Shown here: positions 49,616 through 56,437 of the stretch, piece by piece
Layout of the letters: each line of letters opens with the position of its first letter
How positions within the stretch are numbered: position 1 is the stretch's first letter
NCBI GenBank assembly: GCA_902800925.1
Contig: CADCGD010000011.1
Span: 59,559-123,558 of the forward strand
Reading direction: 5' to 3'
Source: an uncultured Bacteroidales bacterium
Lineage (GTDB): Bacteria; Bacteroidota; Bacteroidia; Bacteroidales; Bacteroidaceae
DNA length: 64,000 nucleotides
Notes under the pieces: generated by a model
What the model saw: the letters and a program-made list of their open reading frames with translations, nothing else
The model's database searches: none
What the model was told of the DNA's origin: nothing
Translations under genes and position numbers: made by a program

Positions 49616-49906
49616 GTGTTTAAGCGCGACGTTCAATCGGTCAAGGACCTCATCATGCGCAATCTGCGTGAGCAAGGTTTGGAGACGCCTCTGCAACAGA
49701 AGCGACTGGTTGAGTCGTGGCCCCAGATAGCCGGTCCTGTGGCGGCGCGCTATACGTTGAACACCTATATCTACAACCAAACGCTCTTTGTGCGCCTGTC
49801 CAGTCCAGCCTTGCGTGCGGAACTGTCCATGCGTCGCCAGGAGTTGACAACACTGCTGAACCAGCATGTCGGCAGTCAGGTAATTACCGACATCCGGTTC
49901 TGCTGA
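49616..49906 (+). CDS. DUF721 (DciA-like) protein
   Basis: 96 residues from a GTG start at 49616. The DUF721 pattern is clear: LIMRNLREQGLETPLQQKRLVESWPQIAGP, YIYNQTLFVRLSSPALRAELSMRRQELTTLLNQ. DciA proteins load or recruit the replicative helicase in bacteria that lack DnaC. Its proximity to recF fits a DNA-replication neighbourhood, as seen in many phyla. DciA function is inferred. Confidence 0.88.
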   Translation: MFKRDVQSVKDLIMRNLREQGLETPLQQKRLVESWPQIAGPVAARYTLNTYIYNQTLFVRLSSPALRAELSMRRQELTTLLNQHVGSQVITDIRFC

Positions 49907-49948
49907 TATCATAATAGATCACATAACCTCTTAATTACATAAACTAGT

Positions 49949-50284
49949 ATGGAACAACAAAAAGTCGACATGTTCATGATGATGAACAACAAGTATCTCC
50001 CAGAGTCACAAATTCTTTTCATCCGTGAGCGCCTGCTTGCAGCCGATGAAAGTAAGGAAGGACTTCTTCATGCCATTCAGTTCAAGGATCCTATGATTTC
50101 CCTTGTTCTCAGTCTCCTGACGGGACAGTTGGGTGTCGACCGTTTCTTCATCGGTGATACAGGACTGGGCATCGGTAAGTTGATAACGTGTGGCGGATTA
50201 GGTATCTGGACTATCATTGACTGGTTCCTGATCATGAATGCTACACGCGAAAAGAACTTTGAGCGTCTGTTGACTATTCTCTGA
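49949..50284 (+). CDS. TM2-domain membrane protein
   Basis: 111 residues. A soluble N-terminal part (ESQILFIRERLLAADESKEGLLHAI) is followed by a TM2 domain: two membrane helices around LTGQLGVDRFFIGDTGLGIGKLITCGGLGIWTIIDWFLI. It overlaps the start of the next gene by 1 base (TGATG arrangement) and heads a four-gene membrane cluster TM2-DUF2752-DUF4870-like-M48. Function is unknown. Confidence 0.9.
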   Translation: MEQQKVDMFMMMNNKYLPESQILFIRERLLAADESKEGLLHAIQFKDPMISLVLSLLTGQLGVDRFFIGDTGLGIGKLITCGGLGIWTIIDWFLIMNATREKNFERLLTIL

Positions 50285-50694
50285 TGAGACTTAGCAGAGG
50301 ACGACTATACCCCCTACTATTATTATTAATAGCAGGCGGCTATCTTTGGCTGCTTGTCAGGAATGATAGTAGTAGGGATTTTGGTTGGACAGGGTGTCTG
50401 ATACGTTACCTTTTTCATATACCTTGTCCTTCATGTGGCTCGACTCGTGCCGTACATGCGGCCTTTCACGGTGAGTGGTTGGCGGCATTGTATTACAATC
50501 CGTTAGGTCTGCTGTTGGCTGTGCTGATGGTGGTGATACCTATCTGGATTGTCATAGACTACCTCAGAGGCTCGTCGTCCTTTCTTCAGGCCTATCGTCT
50601 GATGGAAAGGAAACTGCAATGTTGGCCATACGCGCTGACGGGTATTGTGGCTATACTGATGAATTGGATATGGAATTTTCAGAAATACATGTAA
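50284..50694 (+). CDS. DUF2752 membrane protein
   Basis: 136 residues with three membrane helices. The signature FHIPCPSCGSTRAVHAAFHGEWLAALYYNPLG is diagnostic of DUF2752 (CPxCGxTR). The cysteines suggest redox or metal binding, but no activity is known. It starts at the stop of the TM2 gene and overlaps the next gene by 25 bases. Confidence 0.92.
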   Translation: MRLSRGRLYPLLLLLIAGGYLWLLVRNDSSRDFGWTGCLIRYLFHIPCPSCGSTRAVHAAFHGEWLAALYYNPLGLLLAVLMVVIPIWIVIDYLRGSSSFLQAYRLMERKLQCWPYALTGIVAILMNWIWNFQKYM

Positions 50695-51128
50695 ACAATC
50701 CTTCTCTTCATGTTGAGGATGTGGCCCCTCGTGAAGATGAGAAGGAACGTGCTTCCAACTGTTACGTCATGTCGTTGGTGGCGGTGATGATTGGCTTGCC
50801 TATGCCCATCATCAACCTGCTGGCAACAGGTATCTTCTATCTGATGTCCAGAAAGGGCACCTTCTTTGTCCGTTGGAATGCCATTCAGGCGCTTGTCTCA
50901 CAGGTTCCGCTGTTTATCATGAACAATATCCTGTTCTGGTGGACGGTCAGGATATTGTTTTGTTTCACCGACCTCTCCTCTGCGTATATTGCCTATTTCA
51001 TCACGGTCAACCTTTACAACGTCTATGACTTCATAGAGACGGTCCGTTCGGCAGTCATCACGCGAAAGGGTGGAGTGCACCGATGGTATCTTTATAGCAC
51101 CATAACCGATAAGATGTGTAAGCGATGA
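50670..51128 (+). CDS. DUF4870-like membrane protein
   Basis: 152 residues from the ATG at 50670, which overlaps the DUF2752 gene. A longer frame back to 50475 is antiregister to DUF2752 and unlikely. After an acidic N-terminus come four hydrophobic segments (CYVMSLVAVMIGLPMPIINLLATGIFYLM, RWNAIQALVSQVPLFIMNNILFWW, AYIAYFITVNLYNVYDF). The pattern ...PFFVRWNAIQAL resembles DUF4870. Its stop overlaps the M48 start by 4 bases. Confidence 0.78.
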   Translation: MEFSEIHVNNPSLHVEDVAPREDEKERASNCYVMSLVAVMIGLPMPIINLLATGIFYLMSRKGTFFVRWNAIQALVSQVPLFIMNNILFWWTVRILFCFTDLSSAYIAYFITVNLYNVYDFIETVRSAVITRKGGVHRWYLYSTITDKMCKR

Positions 51129-51895
51129 AAAAGATATTCACAGAATTCATTGTTGAGGCTTTGCTGTTTTTCGGCATCTTCTTTCTGACCTTACAGGTGG
51201 ATTGGATGAAACTGTTTCACCTCAGCCCCACCATTGTTGGTGACAAACTGTCGGAATTGGTGTGGAAAGTTTCCTATGATGGACTTCACGAAGTGAAGAC
51301 CGATGCAGTCCGTCTACCTGTTGATACCTTAGTATGCGAAATGTGCAAGGCCAACGGTATCGATACCGCCAGTGTGAGTGTTGTCGTCAGTAGAAATTCC
51401 GAAGTCAATGCCTATGCTACCGTAGGCCGTCACATTATTGTGAATACCGGACTTATCGAGAAGATGGACAACGAGTCGCAACTCTGTGCTGTCATTGGTC
51501 ACGAATTAGCTCATTTGGAGTTGGGACATATTGAGTCTGGCATCCGTCGGCAGGCCATCTTCCAAGTCATACTGATACTGCTGACAGGCAACTCCAGTGT
51601 TGACGGTCTTATCAACCTTACCAGCGACATGATAAACAACAGCATCACGCGTGCCAAAGAGGATGCAGCCGACGAGCAGGGTGCCCGTTACCTCCATGCC
51701 ATGCACCTTGACCCTATGGAGATGGCCAATACCCTTGAGACTTTCGAGAGTTATGGCATTCTGTCCTATCTTACCGACCATGCCGATAGTAAGGATCGTG
51801 CTAAGCATATCCGCAAGATGCACTTCAAAGACAACGGCCCTTACCGTCCCATCCTGTCGCCAGGGACTTGGAAAGCACTTAAGGAAGCAGAGTAA
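51125..51895 (+). CDS. M48-family metalloprotease
   Basis: 256 residues. One N-terminal membrane helix (EFIVEALLFFGIFFLTLQV) precedes an M48 domain: VNAYATVGRHIIVNTGLIEKM, zinc motif HELAHLELGH (126-135) and third-ligand region KEDAADEQGARYLHAM. The active site is probably periplasmic. It ends the TM2-DUF2752-DUF4870-like cluster and may cleave or control one of those membrane proteins, an inference from coupling only. It converges on bglX with a 9-base gap. Confidence 0.92.
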   Translation: MKKIFTEFIVEALLFFGIFFLTLQVDWMKLFHLSPTIVGDKLSELVWKVSYDGLHEVKTDAVRLPVDTLVCEMCKANGIDTASVSVVVSRNSEVNAYATVGRHIIVNTGLIEKMDNESQLCAVIGHELAHLELGHIESGIRRQAIFQVILILLTGNSSVDGLINLTSDMINNSITRAKEDAADEQGARYLHAMHLDPMEMANTLETFESYGILSYLTDHADSKDRAKHIRKMHFKDNGPYRPILSPGTWKALKEAE

Positions 51896-51904
51896 GGATT
51901 CTGC

Positions 51905-54205
51905 CTATTGTACTTTCAGTGTCTTCGACAAAGTGTCGTCGCTATTGCCACCGATCATGATGTCGAAGAGTCCTGATTCCAGAACAGGCTCGCCCTGACT
52001 GTTTAGGTACTGCAGGTGTTCACGGTCTATACAGAACGTGACACGGCGCTGCTCTCCAGCCTTCAGGTGGATGCGCTGGAAACCACGCAGCTCTTTGACA
52101 GGACGGGCGATAGAGGATGCCTGCTGGTGGATGTAGAGCTGTACCACCTCGTCACCGTCACGCTGACCAGTGTTCTTCACCATGATGCTGGCTTCAACGC
52201 TGCCGTCGGCCTGCATGGTGGCACTGCTCAGTGATAGGTCGGAATAGCTGAAGGTGGTATAGGTCAGTCCGTAGCCGAAGGGATAGAGGGGGTCGTTGCG
52301 CACCTCCAGGTAGTTGCTGGCATATTTGCGATATTTGTTGAAGCCCTTCTCCACGGGACGACCGGTGTTCAGGTGGTTATAATAAAGAGGTACCTGCCCC
52401 AGCGTCTGCGGCATGGTGACGGTGAGGTGTCCGCTGGGTGCTGCATTGCCCAGGAGCACGTCGGCAATGGCGTCGCCTGCCTCTGAGCCTGCAAACCAGA
52501 CATTCATAATGGCATCCAGATGCTCTTGTTCCCAGGTGAGCACGGTGGGACGGCCCGAGAAGTTCAGCAGTACGATGGGCTTGCCAATCTTTACCAGCTC
52601 TTCTAACAGTTCGCGCTGGGCATCGGGCATCTCCAGAGTGGCACGGCTTGACGACTCGCCACTGAAGTCGGCACACTCGCCCATGGCACAGACGATGACA
52701 TCGGCCTTCTTGGCAATGGCCAGCGCCTCGGCTTTGGCCTTGGCAGCATCCACACGAGGGATATTCTTACCAAACTCAGCAGCCTGCTGCAGGTCGGCAT
52801 CGTGTGTTAAGTTACAGCCCTGACTGTATAATAGCTTCCCCTTGGGCAAACGGTGTTCCAGCGCCTCCTTAATGGTGGCATAGCGCTCTGGGGTATAGGC
52901 TACACACCAGGTGCCAGCAATGTTGGCACGGTCGTTGGCCAGTGGACCTATCAAGGCGATTGTTTTGTTGGAGCTGAGCGGAAGAAGGGTCTTCCCAGCG
53001 GGAGAACCGCTGGGCACTGCGTTCTTCAGCAGCACGAAGGTCTCGGTAGCTATGCGGCGCGAGGCGGCACGGTTCGCCGAGGTGTAGATATCCTTGGCGC
53101 GGCGCTTGCTGTCGAGGTAGCGGTAAGGGTTGTCGAAGAGTCCTAGTTTCCATTTGGCCTCCAGCACACGGCGGCAGGCCTGGTCGATGTCGGCCATGGT
53201 GACAGTGCCGTCCTGCAACGACTGAGCCAGCGTACCCACAAAGCCGTTGCCACACATGTCCATATCGGTGCCTGCCTTCAGCGCCTTGGCGGAGTTGCTC
53301 TTCAGGTCGCCAAAGCCCCAGATGCCCATTTCGTTGATGGAACCGTAGTCGGTAACCACGAAACCATTGAACTTCCACTGGTTGCGTAATACCTCCGTGA
53401 GTAGCCAGTGGTTGGCAGTGGCATGCTGTCCGTCAACGATATTGAATGACGACATGAACGAACCCGCACCCTCTTCGGCAGCAGCCTTATAGGGTGGCAG
53501 GTACTGGTTGTACATACGCAGGCGACTCATATCTACAGTATTATAGTCGCGGCCAGCCTCTGAGGCTCCATACAAAGCATAGTGCTTGACGCAGGCCATA
53601 GCGTGGTCAGTGGTGAGAGGTGAGGGGTTAGAGGTAAGAGACCCTTGGTAGCCACGGACGTAGGCACGGGCTATCTCACTACCCAGATAAGGGTCTTCGC
53701 CACCACCTTCGGCAATGCGGCCCCAACGGGCATCGACACAGATGTCAACCATGGGTGAGTAGAACCAGTTGATGCCATCGGCAGTCGCTTCCAATGCTGA
53801 GATACGTGCCATCTCCTCGATGGCCTGCATATTCCACGAGCACGACAGTGCCAGGGGAATGGGGAAGATGGTCTCGTAGCCATGGATGACGTCCATGCCT
53901 ACGATAAGCGGTATGCCCAGTCGCGACTGCTTGACGGCAATATCCTGCAGGGCACGAATCTTGTCGACACCCTTCAGATTGAAGATGCCGCCCAACTGTC
54001 CGCTGGCAATGCGCTGTCCTACCTGGGTGTTTACCGTTCCGCCTGTGACAATCTCGTCGCTGGCCGGTACCAGGTTCAACTGTCCCAACTTCTCTTCCAA
54101 CGTCATCTTCGATAGCAGGTTGTCAACATACTGACGCATCACCGTCTCTTGTGCCTGCAGCATCTGACATGCCATCAGGCAACATAGTAATATGCTCTTC
54201 TTCAT
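51905..54205 (-). CDS. bglX: Periplasmic beta-glucosidase BglX (GH3)
   Basis: 766 residues from the ATG at 54205 (signal peptide MKKSILLCCLMACQMLQAQ). The frame is open to 54232, inside the -7 box. Seen are the GH3 N-terminal barrel (PLIVGMDVIHGYETIFPIPLALSCSWN), the nucleophile region FNGFVVTDYGSINEM, the second alpha/beta domain and a fibronectin-like C-terminus (TGQRDGDEVVQLYIHQQASSIARPVKELRGF). A repeat-encoded stretch SLTSNPSPLTTDHAMACVKH lies in the barrel. The family hydrolyses beta-gluco- or xylo-oligosaccharides. It is a single gene with a clear promoter. Confidence 0.95.
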   Translation of the reverse strand: MKKSILLCCLMACQMLQAQETVMRQYVDNLLSKMTLEEKLGQLNLVPASDEIVTGGTVNTQVGQRIASGQLGGIFNLKGVDKIRALQDIAVKQSRLGIPLIVGMDVIHGYETIFPIPLALSCSWNMQAIEEMARISALEATADGINWFYSPMVDICVDARWGRIAEGGGEDPYLGSEIARAYVRGYQGSLTSNPSPLTTDHAMACVKHYALYGASEAGRDYNTVDMSRLRMYNQYLPPYKAAAEEGAGSFMSSFNIVDGQHATANHWLLTEVLRNQWKFNGFVVTDYGSINEMGIWGFGDLKSNSAKALKAGTDMDMCGNGFVGTLAQSLQDGTVTMADIDQACRRVLEAKWKLGLFDNPYRYLDSKRRAKDIYTSANRAASRRIATETFVLLKNAVPSGSPAGKTLLPLSSNKTIALIGPLANDRANIAGTWCVAYTPERYATIKEALEHRLPKGKLLYSQGCNLTHDADLQQAAEFGKNIPRVDAAKAKAEALAIAKKADVIVCAMGECADFSGESSSRATLEMPDAQRELLEELVKIGKPIVLLNFSGRPTVLTWEQEHLDAIMNVWFAGSEAGDAIADVLLGNAAPSGHLTVTMPQTLGQVPLYYNHLNTGRPVEKGFNKYRKYASNYLEVRNDPLYPFGYGLTYTTFSYSDLSLSSATMQADGSVEASIMVKNTGQRDGDEVVQLYIHQQASSIARPVKELRGFQRIHLKAGEQRRVTFCIDREHLQYLNSQGEPVLESGLFDIMIGGNSDDTLSKTLKVQ
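53613..53640. repeat. 7-bp tandem repeat inside bglX (4 units)
   Basis: GTGAGAG, GTGAGGG, GTTAGAG, GTAAGAG. On the coding strand it encodes SLTSNPSPLTT, a Ser/Pro/Leu/Thr peptide like those in aroB and the sigma-54 activator. Confidence 0.88.
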
Positions 54206-54229
54206 ATGGTTTCTAATTACTCTATGCTG

Positions 54230-54261
54230 CAAAGATACTCCTTTTTCGGCTATTTACCAAA
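54230..54261 (-). promoter_or_regulatory. Promoter of bglX
   Basis: On the minus strand TTTG (54258-54261), 20 bases, then TATCTTTG (54230-54237), 24 bases before the ATG. Confidence 0.72.
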
Positions 54262-54282
54262 AATATGGACTAAAAATACTAA

Positions 54283-54379
54283 TACAAAGGGACTTGCCTC
54301 GCGGCAGGTCCCTCATTCTAACTAAACAAATACTTTATCTTAAGCTGATTTATGTGGTTATATGGCTAAATAAATTTTC
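54283..54379 (-). ncRNA. Candidate small RNA between bglX and the DUF4890 gene
   Basis: A promoter-like sequence (54386-54416) faces leftward with no gene start for 180 bases. About 70 bases downstream is a 10-bp stem with one wobble (GGGACCTGCC, loop GCGA, GGCAAGTCCC; 54289-54312) followed by TTTGTATT. This makes a unit of roughly 95 nucleotides with promoter and terminator-like hairpin. No family was recognised. It could also be an upstream attenuator of bglX. The rest of the 340-base gap (54262-54602) holds CGAAAA-rich sequence with no other feature I can support. Confidence 0.35.
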
Positions 54380-54385
54380 TTGGTG

Positions 54386-54416
54386 CAAAGGTACGGGGTT
54401 TCCGTGAACTGTGCAA
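54386..54416 (-). promoter_or_regulatory. Promoter-like sequence for the candidate small RNA
   Basis: On the minus strand TTG (54414-54416), 20 bases, then TACCTTTG (54386-54393). Confidence 0.5.
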
Positions 54417-54602
54417 TACCTAAGATTTGGTATTTTGTTTCTCTATGTTTCGTTGAACGTTTGGGGGTGTTCGCTGAAAGAAATAGGTGAGTGATTAAAC
54501 GATTGTGGGCTTTAATACGTCTTAATAGCAGAAAACGTTGAACGAAAACGAAAAGCGAAAACGAAAATAACAATTAAGTATAACTCATTAAACTAAACAA
54601 TT

Positions 54603-55124
54603 ATGAAGAAGATTCTTTTAACTATGGTAGCCCTCCTGTCATTGACAGCAGTACAGGCTCAAGAGAGTGACAACAAGCAGCATCAGTTCCGTGGTCCACG
54701 TCAGATGACACCAGAGCAGATGACTGATCGCATGGTGAACGACCTGAAGTTGACGGACGAGCAGAAGACGAAGGTGTTGGAGCTGAACAAAGAGTATGAA
54801 AAGGTGCTTGCCGGCCCAGGTATGCGTGGTCCTCGTCCTCAGCGTCCTGATGGTGAATCCAGTGCAACAGCGCAGAGTGAGCAGAAACGTCCGGAGCGTC
54901 CTCAGATGACGGAAGAGCAGCGTGAGGAGATGCAGAAGAATATGAAGCAGCGCATGGAGCAGCGTCAGGAGTATGAGAAGAAACTGAAGGAGATATTGAC
55001 TGAAGACCAGTATAAGAAGTATCAGGAGTCTCGTACACAGCGTCGCGGATTCGGTCGCGGTCCTGGTCGTGGTGGCCGTCGCGGTGGCTTCGGTGGTCAG
55101 GGTGGTCCTCGTCCACAGTTCTAA
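54603..55124 (+). CDS. DUF4890 secreted protein with Gly/Arg-rich tail
   Basis: 173 residues. The signal peptide (MKKILLTMVALLSLTAVQAQ) precedes a helical region with repeated MTPEQMTDRMVNDLKLTDEQKTKV and MTEEQREEMQKNMKQRMEQRQEY segments, as in DUF4890 and in Spy/LTXXQ-like periplasmic chaperones. The protein ends in a low-complexity RRGFGRGPGRGGRRGGFGG-type tail (about residues 146-173). A matching Gly/Arg/Phe tail ends the outer-membrane barrel at 56438-59407. Likely periplasmic, perhaps a folding or stress factor. No clear consensus promoter was found in the 480 bases upstream. Confidence 0.85.
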   Translation: MKKILLTMVALLSLTAVQAQESDNKQHQFRGPRQMTPEQMTDRMVNDLKLTDEQKTKVLELNKEYEKVLAGPGMRGPRPQRPDGESSATAQSEQKRPERPQMTEEQREEMQKNMKQRMEQRQEYEKKLKEILTEDQYKKYQESRTQRRGFGRGPGRGGRRGGFGGQGGPRPQF

Positions 55125-55147
55125 GACCTAAACAGAACCATAAGAAA

Positions 55148-55177
55148 GTAGGGTCTGTCCTCACGGATAGACCCTAC
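55148..55177 (+). terminator. Probable terminator hairpin after the DUF4890 gene
   Basis: A 13-bp stem with one wobble (GTAGGGTCTGTCC, loop TCAC, GGATAGACCCTAC) 23 bases past the stop. The T tract is weak (GCATTTGG). It is similar in form to the hairpin at 54289-54312. Confidence 0.5.
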
Positions 55178-55228
55178 GCATTTGGTTAATTAGCAAATTT
55201 AATAGGTAGTAGTGTTCCTATTTGCTTA

Positions 55229-56284
55229 TTATATTTCTCTATAGAAGTCGAGGGCTTCTTTGATTTCTTCTTCGGTGGCTGTCTGGTTAATACGCAAATC
55301 GCCAATACCAGCCAGCAGGGTGAAGTTAATCGATGAACCCTCATTCTTTTTGTCGTGATGCATGAGTTCCAGCAAGTGGGGGTAGTCGTCACAGGTGACG
55401 GTCATCTTGCCGTAGTGTTCTTTGATAAATTGCACCGTCTGGCGCATTTTGTCGGTGGGGAAACCGGTCTTCACGCACGACAGGTAGAGTTCGACCACCA
55501 ATCCGTATGCTACGGCATAGCCGTGGAGGATGGGTGTACGCTCTAGTGCCAGTGACTCGAAAGCATGGCCAGCAGTATGTCCCAGGTTGAGTGCTTTGCG
55601 CAGACCTTTCTCAGTGGGATCCTCAGTGACGATGCGTTGCTTGACAGCAACGCTTTGGGCAATCATAGAGGTTAGAGGTGAGAGGTTAGAGGTGAGAGGT
55701 GAGTACAGAATGTGCTCTGTCCACATCTTCTCATCGCTGATGAGCGCATGCTTCAACATCTCAGCATAGCCGGAAAGGATGTTCTCCTGATCGAGGGTCT
55801 GCAGGAACGTAGTGTCCAGAATAACGCAGTCGGCATTGTTGAAGACGCCAATCTCGTTTTTCAGTCCCCCGAAGTTGATGCCGGTCTTGCCACCCACAGA
55901 GGCATCGACCATGGACAACAGGGTGGTGGGTATATTAATATAGTGTATACCGCGCTTAAAGGTAGATGCCGCAAAACCTCCCAAATCGGTCACCATGCCT
56001 CCACCCAGATTGATCATCAGCGAGTGACGTGTAGCACCCATGTGTTGCAGTTCGCTCCAGACGTGACTTAGCGAGTCGAGCGTCTTGTGCTGGTCGGTGG
56101 CAGGGATGGTAATAATGGAGGGGTGAGAGGTGAGAGGTGAGAGGAGAGAGGATAGAGTAGGCAGACAGCATTTCTCTGTCGTTTCGTCTACAAGGACGAA
56201 GAGACGGTCGAACGTACACTCGGCCAATGCTTGGCTGAGCGACTGCTCTAGATGTTGCGATATGACTACCTTTTGCTGGTCCAT
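55229..56284 (-). CDS. aroB: 3-dehydroquinate synthase
   Basis: 351 residues. AroB is the second enzyme of the shikimate pathway. NAD- and metal-binding signatures are GGGMVTDLGGFAASTFKRGIHYINIPTTLLSMVDASVGGKTGIN, LSGYAEMLKHALI and LNLGHTAGHAFESL (zinc histidines). Two inserts are encoded by GTGAGAG-type 7-bp repeats: SSLLSPLTSHPSII (near residues 44-58) and LYSPLTSNLSPLTSMI (near residues 193-208). They keep frame and lie in what I judge to be surface loops. Overall length still fits the family. Confidence 0.94.
   Translation of the reverse strand: MDQQKVVISQHLEQSLSQALAECTFDRLFVLVDETTEKCCLPTLSSLLSPLTSHPSIITIPATDQHKTLDSLSHVWSELQHMGATRHSLMINLGGGMVTDLGGFAASTFKRGIHYINIPTTLLSMVDASVGGKTGINFGGLKNEIGVFNNADCVILDTTFLQTLDQENILSGYAEMLKHALISDEKMWTEHILYSPLTSNLSPLTSMIAQSVAVKQRIVTEDPTEKGLRKALNLGHTAGHAFESLALERTPILHGYAVAYGLVVELYLSCVKTGFPTDKMRQTVQFIKEHYGKMTVTCDDYPHLLELMHHDKKNEGSSINFTLLAGIGDLRINQTATEEEIKEALDFYREI
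55664..55705. repeat. 7-bp tandem repeat inside aroB, array 1 (6 units)
   Basis: CATAGAG, GTTAGAG, GTGAGAG, GTTAGAG, GTGAGAG, GTGAGTA: 42 bases, exactly 14 codons. Confidence 0.92.
56123..56157. repeat. 7-bp tandem repeat inside aroB, array 2 (5 units)
   Basis: GTGAGAG three times, GAGAGAG, GATAGAG. It encodes the SSLLSPLTS stretch. Confidence 0.92.
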
Positions 56285-56300
56285 AGTTGCTAACAGGGTG

Positions 56301-56308
56301 CAAAATTA
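56301..56308 (-). promoter_or_regulatory. -7 box (TAATTTTG) of aroB
   Basis: TAATTTTG on the minus strand, 16 bases before the aroB ATG. No clear -33 element. Confidence 0.4.
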
Positions 56309-56437
56309 ATACAAATATGGCAAAGTCGTATACAAAATGAGGTATAATTGTATTTTTTACGTCATTTTTTTCTGTTATTATTAAACTTTTCTACTTTTTG
56401 TGCGTCATAGAAAGCAAAACATCAATCATTAATAACA

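Noticed and set aside
50475-50669. Longer N-terminus for the DUF4870-like protein
   Set aside because: The extension runs in another frame through the conserved DUF2752 gene and has no hydrophobic or family pattern; the ATG at 50670 gives a sensible start.
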